This document shows positions 34,240 to 46,645 of a stretch of DNA of 64,000 nt, piece after piece; the first letter of the stretch is position 1, and each line of letters starts with the position of its first letter. Source of the stretch: Hymenopus coronatus. Lineage: Eukaryota; Arthropoda; Insecta; Mantodea; Hymenopodidae. The DNA is taken from positions 98,649,281 to 98,713,280 of the forward strand of contig CM060898.1 of the NCBI GenBank assembly GCA_030762935.1. The letters run 5' to 3'. The notes under the pieces are model-generated. The model worked only from the letters and a program-made list of their open reading frames with translations, ran no database searches and was not told the DNA's origin. Made by a program: the position numbers and the translations under genes.

Positions 34240-34660
34240 ACTCATGAGAACGGTGTAACAAAATATCTTTACTTCAAATTCTGATTACAACAAATGTCTT
34301 TATGCATTTAGTATAGAACAATTTTCTCTCTCGTCACTTCATCATCGTACAGTTGACGAAGCTTTGTCTCCCCCCCCCCTCTCTCTCTCTCTATCTAACC
34401 CAACACCACTCTTAAAGTTCTCTGTCGCAACTGAACTATTGCGGTCTGGTTGCCCTTCTTTTATACCTCCGGATTACGGAGCAATAAAATTCCAGAAGCT
34501 TGTGTCAAGGGGTCATTATTGTATGTCTACATCACACGCGGGTATAACCATGTTACTCCCAGGTGTGACAATAAAGAGTTTTGGTGTAAACCACCCGCTA
34601 GCGCGCGTGTTAAGTTTCCACAAACGTACTTTTGTTTTTATTATAATAGCACTGGTAGAT
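34240..34660 (-). repeat. LTR copy related to the interrupted LTR at 30.3-31.9 kb
   Basis: Shared blocks with 30320-30690 and 31630-31920 include AATTTTCTCTCTCGTC, TCTGTCGCAACTGA, GGTTGCCCTTCTTTTATACC, TCATTATTGTATGTCTACAT and TGACAATAAAGAGTTTTGGT. This copy is uninterrupted apart from a local C/CT run near 34370-34395. Confidence 0.65.
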
Positions 34661-34849
34661 GTGAATGCAAATATTCAAGTAATGTATTAGTTATTTGTTT
34701 TAATTGAGTTTATTGATTGATCAGTGCACAGGCTAAATACAGACCATTGATAACATTATAAACATAGAACAAACATGACAATAAAGAACATAACAGAAGT
34801 GAGGTCAATCTCAACAAGCTGCCCCGTAAGGAAGTAGCATAATAAAGCT

Positions 34850-37400
34850 CTGTTACACTGTTACTTCTGCGTGGGAGCAAGAGGGCAATGAAGCATATCT
34901 TGAGGTAACCGACTGCGGATTCTGGTAAGAAGCTGTGATTGTTTGCCCAGAGAAAAGAATATTGTACCTTATACGTTGTGTAAATTGCGGAAGAACCTCA
35001 AGCCTATTTGCGGGTGAAGTATTCAATGGTCAGAATACCAAGTTCTCGGTGTAGCTGTGTGTTCCTGACAAACCAGGGTGCATGGACTGCGAGACTCAGA
35101 ACTTATTTTGAAAAGACTGGAGTGACTTCATTATTTTGGAGGCTGCACGCCCCAAATTAGGTAGACATAGGTGACAATGAAACGAAGAATGGATTTGAAA
35201 ATCAAAAAGGCACAATTGAGAGAAGATTTACGTTATTATAGGATAAAGTTGTGGCAGACGAGAATAGGCTGAGTTGAGCTTCTTTTTGATGTGAGATTTC
35301 CAGGTGAGGCGATGGTCGAAGTGAACTCCTATGTATTTTACCGTTTCCTTAATGTGCTTCCATTCTATTGGGGTATCGTCAACCTTGTGCTGCAGGAGAA
35401 GGCGGCCGGCAGAGCGCGAAAATCATAGCTTCACATTTAACATGATTTAGAGCAATGGGCCAAGATTTGAGCCAGGTGGCTGTTTGAAGGTTATTGGTTG
35501 CAATATTTATATCCTTGTGTGAAGTAAACAAGGCTGTATCATCGGGTTACACAGAAACACCAATAGAAGGCATGGGGTATATCTGAAGTGAAAATATTGA
35601 AGAGAGTTGGTCCCAGCACAGCTCCTTGAGGAACAAAAACTGACCGCCCTACACCTACTGTCACTGAGGAGATCCGGTTCGTTAGGAAGCTATAGATAAT
35701 GTGAGATATAGTCAGGGAGTCCAAGGTTATGCAGTTTGTACAGAAGCCCAGGATGCTATACTTTATCAAATGCTTGTGTGAAGTCCAGAAATGGGTGTGC
35801 TGCTTTTTCTCAAAAGATTGCGCTATATGCTTTATAACTCTTAGCAGTTAGTGGACAGTAGAATGGTCATGCCTGAAACCAAAACTGGTAAGGTGGTAAT
35901 CGGAGGAAGTAGATTCGTTTATCACTAACTCTTTCAAAGATTTTGGACAAGGAAGGTAGAAGACTTGATGGACGATATCCTCATGGTAGATGAGTAGGTT
36001 TTCCAGACTTATGTAGAACTATTTTATTTGCGCGTTTCCAGACAGAAGAAAAATGGCCCAGACGGAGCAATGCATTGAAAAGAGAAGCCAGAAAGGCATG
36101 ACCTTTACGTGAGAGATTTTTCAGCACCAGATTTGGCATTCGATCATACCCAGGAACCTCTTTGAACACCAAAGTTGATATGAGACAACGAACTTAACTA
36201 GGAGACGTGAACTTAATGCGTACAGACACAGAGGGATAAAAGGGAGCAGATTTTCTACAGTAGAATTGTGATTTAGATCAGTTGCTCTATTTGGTGTGAA
36301 GGAAGGTAATCTGCGAATAGTTTGCATTTATCAGCATCGTTCGTATAATGTTGTTTGTTGTGATGTAAATAGATATTGTGATGTTGGAATAGTGGTCGCT
36401 TCCATAGAATACGTTTCGTTTCCTTCCATAGGCTGCAGTCTAAAGCAGGAATGTTTCAGAGATGGCGAGTAAGAGTAGAACGTGTATTCATCGAGAGCAC
36501 GCTTGACCTTCCTTGTTAGATGATTGGGACACAGGTGTTGCCAGGGTTGACGGTGAAGCTGCCATTGTCTTCGCGTAGAAGATGGATTATATCCATAGGG
36601 ATAGCTTCATGGAAAGGCTTGTTAGGGTGATGACGAGGAAGGGTGGTTGCCAGTTGAAGAGGTGTTGTTGATTGTTGCGATAAAATGGTGAATGGTAGCA
36701 TCGACATTGTGTTTCATTGTAAGAAACACAACTTCGTGTCAACATGATAAAGAAACTGGTCCCAGTCCATGCGACTTTGAATTAAAGGAGGATAAGAAGT
36801 AAAACTCTTAACTGTATCAATTATTGCAACTACAGGTCACTGATCGGAATCAATGTCATTTAATACCTTCACGGAAAGCGGTTTTGGAAAATTCTTGATT
36901 AGTGCCAAATCAAAGATATATAGTTAAGTTTTAATATTGTTGGAGTAATATTCAGATTCATCGGGAGCCACTAACAGAAAAGCAAGGTCGTCAGCAGCTT
37001 GAGGAAGACGGTTGGGTGCTGTAATTCGGTACCCGCACGTGGTATTTTTACTGTTTAAATCTCCCAGTAAAACAGTAGTATCAATTGAATAAAATAGATA
37101 TTGTAGATCTTGCATAAGCAACCGCTTACGAGGTATATAGTAGCATAATAAATAGCTTTTGATTGTTAACGAGAGTAACTTAGTTGCGTATGCTTCCAGG
37201 TTACTAAACTGTGGTAGAAATAGAGAATGGTGTTTCAGATGACGTTTAATGACGATAACAACTCCGCCGGAAGCCCCTGTGGTCCTGCGATCCTCTCGAT
37301 AAATCCTGTAGCCAGAAACACCAAATTTGTCGTTAAGTTTCAGATGTTTCATAGATACAAGTGATGTATATGTACTGCCTAGATAGATAAGATGTTGACG
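34850..37400 (-). pseudogene. LINE ORF2: endonuclease and reverse transcriptase remnant
   Basis: The endonuclease part shows GASGGVVIVIKRHLKHH and the DNA-contact motif LLGDLNSKNTTCG (7 of its core residues are usual). Further down come KVPGYDRMPN-like residues (here EVPGYDRMPNLVLKNLSR), LFNALLRLGHFSSVWKRA and VPQGAVLGPTLFNIF. The catalytic [FY]ADD is broken: near 35540 it reads stop-PDDTALF. The thumb piece VKYIGVHFDHRLTWKSHIK (about 35285-35345) is well kept. Inactive. Confidence 0.85.
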
Positions 37401-37539
37401 TTTTTGTTTTTTCTCGTTAGCATTCCAACTCAGAAATGTAAGCGCAGAGAAAGAAGGGGAGAATTAATTGCGGTAATGGGATATTTTGGCAATGAACTTT
37501 GAAAATATTGATCGAATTTGTGGAAGCTAAGACTTAAAA

Positions 37540-38800
37540 ACGGAGAGGATTGAGTTTAGAATAGAGGAGATGAAGGAATCCAAAGAAGTACCATTGTGTT
37601 CTAGTGGAGTTGACTGAAGCTTGACATGGAACAGATGGAAAATTAGTCTCTTGGAGGCTGTGTTTGCAATGATGATTGTTGTCTCTTGGTGGAAGAGGTC
37701 GAGGTGTCCTGGTGGCATTTTCTCTGCTTGAGAGTGACATAGTAGGGGCATCCTTTATAGTATGCAGAGTGAGCTTTTCCACAATTCACACAGCAGGGTG
37801 GCATTTGCATTGTTTTAGGACAGGAAGAAAAATGGTGATTGCCTGGGCATTTGGCACAGTGAAGACGAAGAAGACAGAAATGCTTTGGGTGACCGTAGCA
37901 TTGGCAGTTCGTGCACTCAGCAATAGACAAGTATTTGAGTCGATGTTCGACGGAGTTGACAGCATGCTGCAAGTGTTTCTGTTAATATAAATTTAGCATT
38001 TTCAGTGTCGTCCAGTACAACTGTGCAGTGGCATAGGCTTGTTTCTGTAGAAAAGACGAACGATTTTTGTTAGTGGAAGCTCCTCTGCTTGTAACTCTTG
38101 CTTAACCTTGCATTCTATCAAAGAGAATGGAGCTCCATGAAAAAAAAAAATAATCTCATTTCTTGGTAAAGGGATCTTTGTAAGTGTAAAATAGTAGGTT
38201 TGCTTCTTCAAAAAATTCGGTCACTGATCGGTAATCTTCTATTGTGGTGATGTTAATTCTTGAAACATTACCAAGTTGTTAAGCGGTGATTTTGCGGAAG
38301 TGATGGAAGATAAATCTGCCAGTAAATGTTGATAGTTGTTTGCTTCATGTAGGAATATGGGAGGAATATTGATCTTAGTGTTACTTGATGAAGATTCATC
38401 TTGAGATTCTTCTTCTGTGTGCTCCAACAGAGAAAATGTGTTGTGAACTGTTGGCAAGTCAATTACATATTTTTGTTGAAGAGAAGATGCTCGAACTGTT
38501 TGTTTCTTATTTGGTGTACAAAATTCATCTTTGCCTAAATTATGCTTCTGTGCACTGCTAACATTAGTACTCTTTGAGGAAATTCTAAAGTGTTGGCTTC
38601 ATAAGAAGTTGCTGGTTGCGGAATTTGTTAGTTGATTAGAGGAGGTTCTGATGCATGACTGGGGTGGAGCTGATTCTCTGTTTGCAGTTTGAATATTGCG
38701 ACTATTTCTCACCTTAAAATTTAGTTTAGGTGGTTGTAAAACAGGCTTGGTCCAAATCAAATCTTTCCTTGAAAACAATATACTTGACCAATAAAACAAT
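37540..38800 (-). pseudogene. LINE ORF1 (Gag-like) remnant with zinc knuckles
   Basis: Minus-strand frames give INIPPIFLHEANNYQHLL, the start of the pre-zinc-knuckle domain of Jockey ORF1 proteins. Cys/His clusters follow near 37700-37920: CTNCQCYGHPKHFC, CAKCPGNHHFSSC and CVNCGKAHSAYYKGC. These are CCHC knuckles that bind nucleic acid. The parts lie in several frames. Confidence 0.8.
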
Positions 38801-38810
38801 ATATTAAGGT

Positions 38811-40340
38811 GCTACAACCACAGAGCCACAATTCACTTTAATACACTATGCTTTACTATTAATATGTCTCAGAATCTTTAATGTTAATTTAGAAAATGCT
38901 CTGGATCACATGTTAATTGTATTTTAGTTTAGTAAAACTAAAACTTCTCTCGCCTTCAGTTTGTTGATGTACAACAGTTGAATTACATATTCCATGCACT
39001 TAGTTCATGCAAAATGGAATGTTCTGTTTACAATATGTGTTTCCCTAGTAGTAGTTTCCTGTTTTGTGTCTCGTGGTGGCACACACAGATGTACTTCAGC
39101 CAGGTACATACTCTGATCTCATTTACTTCATGTATTTTTTCTTACACATTCACTCACATTTGTAGTTTTCTCCAATATATATTGGCCTTCAAACAGGACT
39201 GCTTCCCCCTGCCACTGGACAATAACTATTAGCAAACAAATGGCAACTCTCTACTAGGGGTGAGAGGCAATGCAATAAAATCTCTGTTTCCTTGAGACTC
39301 TGAAGACTCTGCTTGCAAGTCAAGATTTGAGCCACAGTTAAGGGACCAGTAAGTGGAGGACTGGCAACCCCAGTCGCACACCTTGTAATCCCAAACTTTA
39401 AAGTCACACCACTTTGGCAGAAGGTTATCATGTTCTGAAAAATACTGTACTTCCAGAATGCTGCATATGTTAAGCTCACAAGAAGTTATATATAGAAATT
39501 AACTTCCACTGTTAAAAAAAATGAGAAAGTTCACTTTAAACCATCTTAATCTTATCAAGTAGATGTATTCTGCCTTATTACATCCACTTTTGCACACATC
39601 GTTTGATAAGAATGGGGTGTATCGTTAGAGAAATCCATCTGCTGACTTTTCTCCTGACTCAAGATGAAGCCATCAGGCAGATCAATACATAACACACATT
39701 AACTGTTTACTTTAGGATAGATACGAATTGCATCATTAGGGACAAGGCCAGCAGGCATAATGACACCATTAACACAATGACACCTCCACTAACAACGCAT
39801 GTCCCCACCCACTGCCCCAGGGGGCACTCAGGACATGAGTCATGTATGTCCCCTAGCATTTCAGTAATACATTCGCTGTTACTGCCACTGGCAGGCAGCA
39901 TTCATAGATCATTAGAAATATGCAAGTGCTTTATGTGGTACTGCACAAGTGAGGCATGGGCTCCTATTTCAGTGGGGTTTTTTTTTTTGTGGTTCGAGTT
40001 CAATGCAGGGAATCTCACACTCCCAGGCTTGCCTGGGGTTAGGGCATCAGTAGCCTTTTCCCCCACTACAAAAATAAAATGGCAGGAAATATGTAATGAG
40101 GTACAAGGAAAGGAGGAAATGGGGTTGGTTTAAAATGCTTTTGTGTCAAAAATAACACACCAAAACATCATACAGGTATTGATATGTTTTATCCATGATT
40201 TAAAACAAATCACTCACCAGGTACTACAGTGAATAATTAGCATGAAAACATTCTTAATATTTAAACTTGTCACATATTACAAAGTAAACACATAAGTGCA
40301 TGTATTCACAACTAAACCAGTCAAAATAAGAAGTTTCTAA
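38811..40340. other. unassigned sequence
   Basis: No gene or known repeat is recognised. ORFs on both strands at 39777-40133 and 39189-39479 show no motif. Confidence 0.4.
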
Positions 40341-40341
40341 G

Positions 40342-40653
40342 AAATGTGAGTCAGTTGGGGAATTTAATGCTGTGCTGGCATGTTGCCATAGTAGCTCAGT
40401 AGTTAGAGTAACTGGCTAGAGACTAGATCTATGGTTCAAATCCCAGCTATGGCATTGAATTTTTCAGTCTGATTCTACCTATCCAATTGTGTCCTACACA
40501 AGACCTGCGTGAAAAAACAATTAATTAACATTAATTGACCTAATAAATGGTTAAACTATAAAGCCTAAGGACCTAAAACACTTATGATATTGTAAGTTGC
40601 CATTTGAGTATGTCATCTCAAAATTATTTGATGTCACCTTGTGGTATACCAGG
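40342..40653 (+). mobile_element. SINE family 3, best copy, with intact acceptor-stem pairing
   Basis: GAGTCAGTTGGGGAATTTAA precedes a tRNA-like unit of about 70 nt whose ends pair perfectly (GCCATAG at about 40385, CTATGGC at about 40449). The D-arm is TAGCTCAGTAGTTAGAG and the T-loop GTTCAAATC. The body follows: TTTTTCAGTCTGATTCTACC, TGGTTAAACTATAAAGCC. T-arm pairing is poor, so I call it SINE and not a tRNA gene. Confidence 0.75.
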
Positions 40654-40790
40654 AAACATGAGTCAGTTGGGGAATTTAATACCATGTTAGTTCAGGAGTT
40701 ACAGCAACTGGTTAGGGACCAGGAGATCAGTGGTTCAAATCCCAGTTATGCCATTGAATTTTTCAGTTTTAACCTACCTTCTTTTAATTT
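40654..40790 (+). mobile_element. SINE family 3, second copy in tandem
   Basis: It repeats GAGTCAGTTGGGGAATTTAA and the tRNA-like part about 308 bp after the first copy, then stops after TTGAATTTTTCAGTTTTAAC. Direct tandem order suggests repeated insertion at the same tail or unequal exchange. Confidence 0.7.
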
Positions 40791-41543
40791 ATTTCAGTGA
40801 ACCGTGACAATAAATTATCCAAATATTAAATACAATCAAAGAAAGAAGATGCAGAGAAGAATTATGTGTTTTTATGACTCTAGACTCTAGCATGTTGTTG
40901 CAAACTCTTGCTTTGAAAGAAAAGATCCCTCGGTTTCACTTCTGCAAGTTGTGATTTCATCCTATAATAATCACTCATATGGGCAATAAGTGATCCCTTG
41001 TTACCATGTGCACTTAGCGGTAAACTCCCAAACTAAAAATTCTCTGATTAGGAAATCACTGTGGCCCAATACATTGACATGGCATGGTGGTACTTGAAAG
41101 CTGTAGTGCAATTAAGGATGGGCATTGAATGTACTTGGATTGTAGGGTGTAAATATCAAAACATGCTACAAGCCCCAAAATTGGATTTTCCAGGGAGCAC
41201 TTCTGGCATTAGTGGATAGCAGTTTTTTTTTATTATTATTTATGAATTATTACTGTCACTTTATTATTATTATTATTTTTTTTTTTTTTTATTGTGTTAG
41301 GAAATAGGTGCAGATTTGTCTCCTGACTTCTGATGAAAATATGTAACAGCTTTCAAGGTAAGTCTAAATTTCTTTGGAAAATGAAGCAAAAGGAACAAAA
41401 CTTCCATTGCAACAGTTACCAATAGAATGCAGCAGCTTACAGCACATCGTTGCATAATGCAGCAGCTGGGAGCATCTTATGCAGCAATTTGCAGTACAAT
41501 GAAGCAAGTTGCAACATTTTGAAACATAAAACATTAACATATC

Positions 41544-41657
41544 ACTTTCTCTAGCACATATGTACAATGTATAAAATAGGTGGAGGTTTTGTATTGCACA
41601 CAAAAATTTGATACCAAGATTTCACAAAAAATACATGCTTCAAGGACCCCTGAATCC

Positions 41658-41688
<31 letters not shown>

Positions 41689-41743
41689 TAGCAAGCTTGT
41701 GTGTGTGTGAGTGCTTGCGTGAGTGTGTGTGTGTAACTAAAAA
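41544..41743 (+). repeat. R1 5' fragment with poly(A)
   Basis: Plus-oriented R1 start (ATCACTTTCTCTAGCACATA) through the GT-rich stretch. An A-run of about 26 lies at 41659-41684, where other copies have only 5-8 A. Confidence 0.75.
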
Positions 41744-41747
41744 ATGT

Positions 41748-42608
41748 TATGCATTCCATCGCATGATTTTCTCTACATCCTTGCAACAAATTATTATTAA
41801 AAAGCTTATGCTTCTATTTATTTCCTGCTAATCAGGAAAAAATTAGCAGAAAAGTTTTATTACTTGCTTCCTTGTAAGTAGAAATGAAATAAGGGAGTAC
41901 CATAGGTTAAAGTGATAGTCAAAAGCTGGTTGCTATGTGACTGAAGTTCCTTTGTTTGTATGGATAGAAGTTGACAAATTCTGTATGAGAAAAGTATAAG
42001 TATAAGTATGAAAGTATGAAACCAACAAGGAATATCTCAAAAACTATCAACTCCCTGAAAAAAATGTATATAACTTAAATTGTGTTTTGATGTGATCTAC
42101 ATTTTTTATGTGGTAAGTTTTTGTCCATGTACTATGATGTAGCAGTTATGCAAAAATTCCGTAAAATTCATTCAGAATAAAGATGTCTTCAGAGGCCATT
42201 CTTAGAAAATTCAAGATATGCATTTTATGTCAGGTAAATATCTTTAGAATACAATATTTTAATCAAAATCATTAGAGCCATTTTTGAGAAAATCAACATT
42301 TTTGAAAAAAGCTCGATGTAAAGGGTAGTTGGGGGTGAGGGGATTTTCTTGAAAATCTTTGTGTCGCATCCTTGGAAGATACTAAACTTAAATACCAAGT
42401 TTGGTATTAAATGGTCTTTTCGTTTTTGAGCTATGCTCTCCACAGACACAGACACACAGACGTGCAAACCTTTTTCTAAAAATGTTTTTTTTTGGATTCA
42501 GGATGACCCAAAATATGTATTTCTGATGAAATCTTATCAAATTTTTGGGTGAAATGCAATACCTTCTCTATACACTATGTACATAGTATGTGTAGAGAAA
42601 ATAAAAAT
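41748..42608 (-). repeat. R1 repeat, near full-length, minus orientation
   Basis: It starts with the R1 3' end (GCATTCCATCGCATGATTTT, CTCTACATCCTTGCAAC) and ends with the 5' hairpin (CACTATGTACATAGTATGTG) and TAGAGAAAATAAAAATG. It keeps an 80-codon open frame (42467-42225) that joins the two frames seen separately in other copies. Confidence 0.85.
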
Positions 42609-43127
42609 GAAAAGTTTGGTAAATATCAAACTTGGTACTTAAGTTCAATTTCTCCCATGAATGTGACACCAAAAATTTCAGGAAAATCCCTCACCCCAAA
42701 CTATTCTTTACATGAAACATGTTTTTCTTGAAATGTTCAATTGCTAACAGTTTTTATTAAAATATTATATATTAAAGATATTTGCATGGTAAATAGAATA
42801 TATGCCCTGAATTTCTTGGAAATAGCCCCTGAAATCCTCTTCATTCTGAATGACTTTTGTAGAAGTGGTAAACTGTAATATATAGACTAACGCTTCCCAA
42901 GAAATGAAGATCTTGTTAAAACACACAATTTATTTTCATATAAAGTTTTTTTGTAGAGTACTATTTTAGAGGTATTCCATGTTATTAGTTTCATTTTTAA
43001 AATACTTAAACTTTTCTCAAATGGGAACTCCTCATCCATTTCATCTCTCTTATATTTTAGTCCTGGCCCAGAAAGAGAACTGAATTTCAATGTCAATTAC
43101 ATAGCGACAGCTTTTAAAAGATTCAGT
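42609..43127 (+). repeat. R1 middle part, plus orientation
   Basis: It begins inside R1 (AAGTTTGGTAAATATCAAAC) and runs to CAGCTTTTAAAAGATTCAGT. With the two preceding pieces it makes a plus-minus-plus cluster 1.6 kb long. Confidence 0.75.
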
Positions 43128-43990
43128 ACTCACCTTAAATTTCACTTACGTCAAGCTATAAAATTTTGGAGACATTACCTGCATCATCGGCATGATGGCA
43201 ACTGACAGTTGTTATCTATTCTTCCTCTTTCCTTAGTATCTAACTGCTATCATCGCTGTTAAACTTTATATCATATCTGATTGGGAGGATTTCGAAATTT
43301 AAGAAACCTTTGGAATGTTTTAAAATAAAGATCTTTTCCCAAGTGGTAAGTTCTAGATAGTCAACAGTTTTAATAATTTCATTTCATTTCCAATATTACG
43401 ACTGTCTAATCAAAAATGATATACCACTGCTGATTTGTCAATGCATTTTTCTTTTATGCTCTTTCAATCTGACTTTCAAGTTGCTCTTGGGGAACCCTTC
43501 CAATACCCCTTCCACATAGCTGTTGGTGTGGTGTAGTTTACTAATGAACATGGCAAACTCCAAACAGCTATATCACTTCAATAAATTTTAGGGAAACAAT
43601 TACTTTTGTATTGGCAATGATGCTGCTTAATTCTTGTGTGTAGCATGGTTCTGTCATGTGAAATATCAGTTGGAATTTCTACTTTTCACATGCAAAGCAT
43701 ACCTTTGAAACCATAAATTTCCACAAGTCACATACTCCTTTATATTTAGATTCTTTGGAAATTAAATGCTTCACCTCTATACAAATAATGTATTAATTCT
43801 GGAGAATCATTGCGAGAATATGAAGAAAGGTTCAGAGAGCTGTTATGGAACATGACAAACAATTTTTAATCCTTTGCAACTGGAATTGAGTTACAAAGTA
43901 ATACCTACATAAAATCAAAGGAAAACAGAGCTAGGAACTTGACAGATGTTGCCAATATACTTATTTGAGCTCTGGTAATAAAGAAACCAG
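43128..43990. other. unassigned, one degraded protein-like stretch
   Basis: Around 43800-43975 one plus frame reads ESLREYEERFRELLWNM and, after a stop, KSKENRARNLTDVANILI. It has the charged helical look of a retroelement gag, but I cannot match it. Confidence 0.25.
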
Positions 43991-43994
43991 ACTC

Positions 43995-44905
43995 ATGCTC
44001 TAACTCTTTACTAAAAAAACGTATACAACTGAAATGTTGTCCCCTTCAATGTAGTCTCTTTCCTGATCCCTGCACCATTCCATGCAAATTTTCCACCATT
44101 GCAAGCATTGTTGCAAGTCTCATCGCTTTTTCCTTCACTGCATCCATGGTCTCAAGCCTGGTTCCTCTGAGTGCAGACTTCACTTTTGGGAAGAGAAAAA
44201 CGTCTCATGGTGCTGGGTCAGGCAAATACAATATGTTCCATTACTGGAATGTTGTTTTTCACCAAAAACCTATTCACATACATCACATTATGGGCCAGCC
44301 CATTATCCTGATGAAGAATCCAACAGTGATTCTTCCACAGATCTGGTCCCTTAATCACAAATGTTCATGGAGGTCTTCAGAACAGTTGTGTAATAAACTT
44401 GATTGACAGTCTGACCTTCAGATATCCAATCAATGTAGATAACCTCTCAGACATATATAAAACCTCTTCTTCCTATGGGATTGAGAGCTCTTCCAATGCA
44501 TTGGAAGCTTGTTGCTTAGTCTCTGGTTCATATTGAAATACTCATGTTTCATCACACATCACACATAATTACTTTGTAAAGGCAATCAGGGTCATTTTCA
44601 ATGTTTTAAAGGGTGTCAGCTCAGCAGTCCACTCAATGTTGCTTTTGCTTGTTTGTGAAGATTTTTGGCACCACTTTAGCACAAGCCTTTGTCATGCCCA
44701 GATCATCATGCAAAATTTGTTTCCTTATTGATGCAGGCAAGTTCTGAAATTGCTCGAATGCTCAGATAGTAGTCTTCTCAAACCATCCTACCTACCTTCT
44801 CCACATTTTCTTCAGTTTTTGAAGTGGAAGGACAGCTCAATTTCAGATCGTCTTCGATGTCTTCCATACCAGCCTTGAAACACTTAACTCACACGAGACC
44901 TTGTG
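43995..44905 (-). pseudogene. old mariner transposase remnant
   Basis: Minus-strand pieces, in mariner order, are ACAKVVPKIFTNKQKQH, a stretch equivalent to the 'DPDxLxxVITGDET' region (DPDCLYKVIMCDV), EGQTVNQVYYTTVLKT, and the C-terminus WCRDQERDYIEGDNISVVYV near 44020-44080. More than ten stops or frameshifts separate them. It differs from the mariner at 2449 and is a much older insertion of another subfamily. Terminal repeats were not found. Confidence 0.8.
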
Positions 44906-44989
44906 TACAAGATAGACATTGATCACCATAAACTGGTTCAAAAAATTGTAAGATTCTGTGGTGGGAAGGAATATAAAGCCATTGAGTCT

Positions 44990-45135
44990 GTGTCATAGAT
45001 TTACATAAAAGAACCTCAAGCCTGATAAAGAAGCCTCTGAGCAAAATTAAGCAGTGTTTCATGCACAATATGGAATGGGATGCTGACAACCACAGCAGTT
45101 AAAGAGCACCCATAAATAAAATTCAATTTTAACCA
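44990..45135 (+). mobile_element. SINE family 4 fragment
   Basis: The body match is GTCATAGATTTACATAAAAG, AACCTCAAGCCTGATAAAG and AACCACAGCAGTTAAAGAGC. Head missing. Confidence 0.75.
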
Positions 45136-46159
45136 AGAGAACAGTTCAGTCCTTGCAGATGGGGGAAGGTACCAGTGGTAGAAAAATACTTGGCAACCTA
45201 TAACAGACCCTAAAGTTCCCACTGATGCTTGAGGGGGAAAACCCTGGTATTTTCAGGAGCTGGTTAAAGGGACATGCATGTCTAGCATACTGCAAAATTG
45301 CTGGTGGTGGATTGTGAAACTGTACTCAGTCCTTGGTTGGTGTGAGGCAGGTACAATTGATGTAAAGCTGTGAAAGTTAGTATTGAAACCACTGAAAACA
45401 TATACATAAACCAATGAAATGATCAAGCATCAATGAGATCACAAAATATCACCAGGAGAACATAGCGGCATCTCAAACATTTTTTATGATAATGGAAGGA
45501 AAAATCAATGGATGTTGTCAAAATGAAATCCTAGGAAATGAAGACTATTGAAGATAATCATAAAATAAAAACACGTACCCATTATAAAAACAATTATATT
45601 ATCTGGATCTAAAACATACCATTAAGAGGTCACAAAGATGATAGTAATTTAAAATTGGCAAAATTTTATGGGGAAGGCAACTTTAGAGTATTGTTGAAGT
45701 TCTGAATTGATGCTGGAGATAAGATACTGATGACCATGTAAAACTGTGTGCTAAAAATGCTTCCTACATTAGCAAAATAACACAACATTTACATTTACAT
45801 TTTGACACAAAATGACTTGATTGAGTGCTGTGCAAAATTAATCAACCAAAATTGTAAACAAAATTAAAAAGGCTATATTTTACTATTATAACACATGTTA
45901 AAACAGATGTGTGAGACCAGATGAATGGAAAGATGGATGATGCGGTTATGACTTTTTTGGACATTTTATCATGTCTTCCTGGAATTGCTGATGAAGGATG
46001 CTGCACATGCATTTATTTTGGTTCCTCCAAGTTATCATGTCATCGGAATTTTTTGTAAACTTGATAATCATGGCTGAAATTTTAGGAATCGCTGTCTTTA
46101 TCTTGATCATTACAAACCACTGAAATTGACATATTTTCTGCAGTTCATCTTGACAATAC
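45136..46159. other. unassigned sequence
   Basis: No recognisable gene or repeat. Confidence 0.4.
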
Positions 46160-46350
46160 AACTGCAGCCAGTCTACAGAGACAACGTGAAACCACCATGG
46201 ACGACTTCAAAAAACTTTTCGATATGTTGAGACCCTCGCAAATGAAATTGATACAGAAATCATATTCCACAAAATTGCTGGTCATCAAACAAATAGCTTG
46301 AATATTCAGACTTATTCTATTGAAGAGATACTGACTTACAATATACTCCT
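46160..46350 (+). pseudogene. possible hAT-type transposase remnant
   Basis: Plus frames give SLQRQRETTMDDFKKLFD and, after a frame change, ETLANEIDTEIIFHKIAGHQ followed by TNSLNIQTYSIEEILTYNI. The pattern 'E-D-EI-hP-hAxHQTxRxNxxxxSxEEYhR' is familiar from hAT-related transposases of the zinc-finger MYM/P52rIPK-like group. It is short and broken; family membership is an inference. Confidence 0.35.
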
Positions 46351-46370
46351 TTCCTAGCATTGCCCCTCCA

Positions 46371-46645
46371 TGGTGTAATGTTTACCATGCTAACTTCATA
46401 TACCCAAGGTCACAGGTTCAAATTGGGCAGAGAATGAGAGTTTTTCAGGCGTAAAAATCCTTAGCATGGCTTCCTTTGGAAGGGAAGTAAAGCTGTTGGT
46501 CCTATGTCATAGATTTACAGCACGTAAAAGAACCTCAAGCCTGATAAAAGAAAACTCTGAGCAAAATTGCACTCTTTCACGCCCAGTATAGAATGGGACA
46601 CTGAGAACCACAGCAGTTAAAGAACATCCATAAATAAAACTCTAT
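46371..46645 (+). mobile_element. SINE family 4, full-length plus copy
   Basis: Head CTCCATGGTGTAATGTTTAC and CATGCTAACTTCATATACCC, then the body CTTAGCATGGCTTCCTTTGG, GTCATAGATTTACAGCACGT, GAATGGGACACTGAGAACCA. It ends in an AT-rich tail. It interrupts the hAT-like remnant. Confidence 0.8.

Larger units (their letters stand above)
34700..38810 (-). mobile_element. decayed two-ORF Jockey-type LINE
   Basis: On the minus strand it has an ORF1 with zinc knuckles (about 38800-37540), then an endonuclease (about 37400-36900) and a reverse transcriptase (about 36700-34900). This is the order and spacing of a full-length Jockey-clade LINE of about 4.1 kb. The 3' end abuts the LTR at 34240-34660. 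Many stops and frameshifts show age. Confidence 0.85.

Noticed and set aside
39777..40133. 118-codon ORF as a gene
   Set aside because: No motif, no splice context and an opposing ORF of similar quality. Looks like chance.
40385..40456. Functional tRNA with a paired acceptor stem
   Set aside because: The T-arm pairs poorly, and the same unit with the same body occurs at least five times in the window.
41391..41540. Cys-rich repeated peptide (CCxxLLH units) on the minus strand
   Set aside because: It comes from a degenerate GCAGCA-rich minisatellite. No signal peptide, exon signals or conservation visible.
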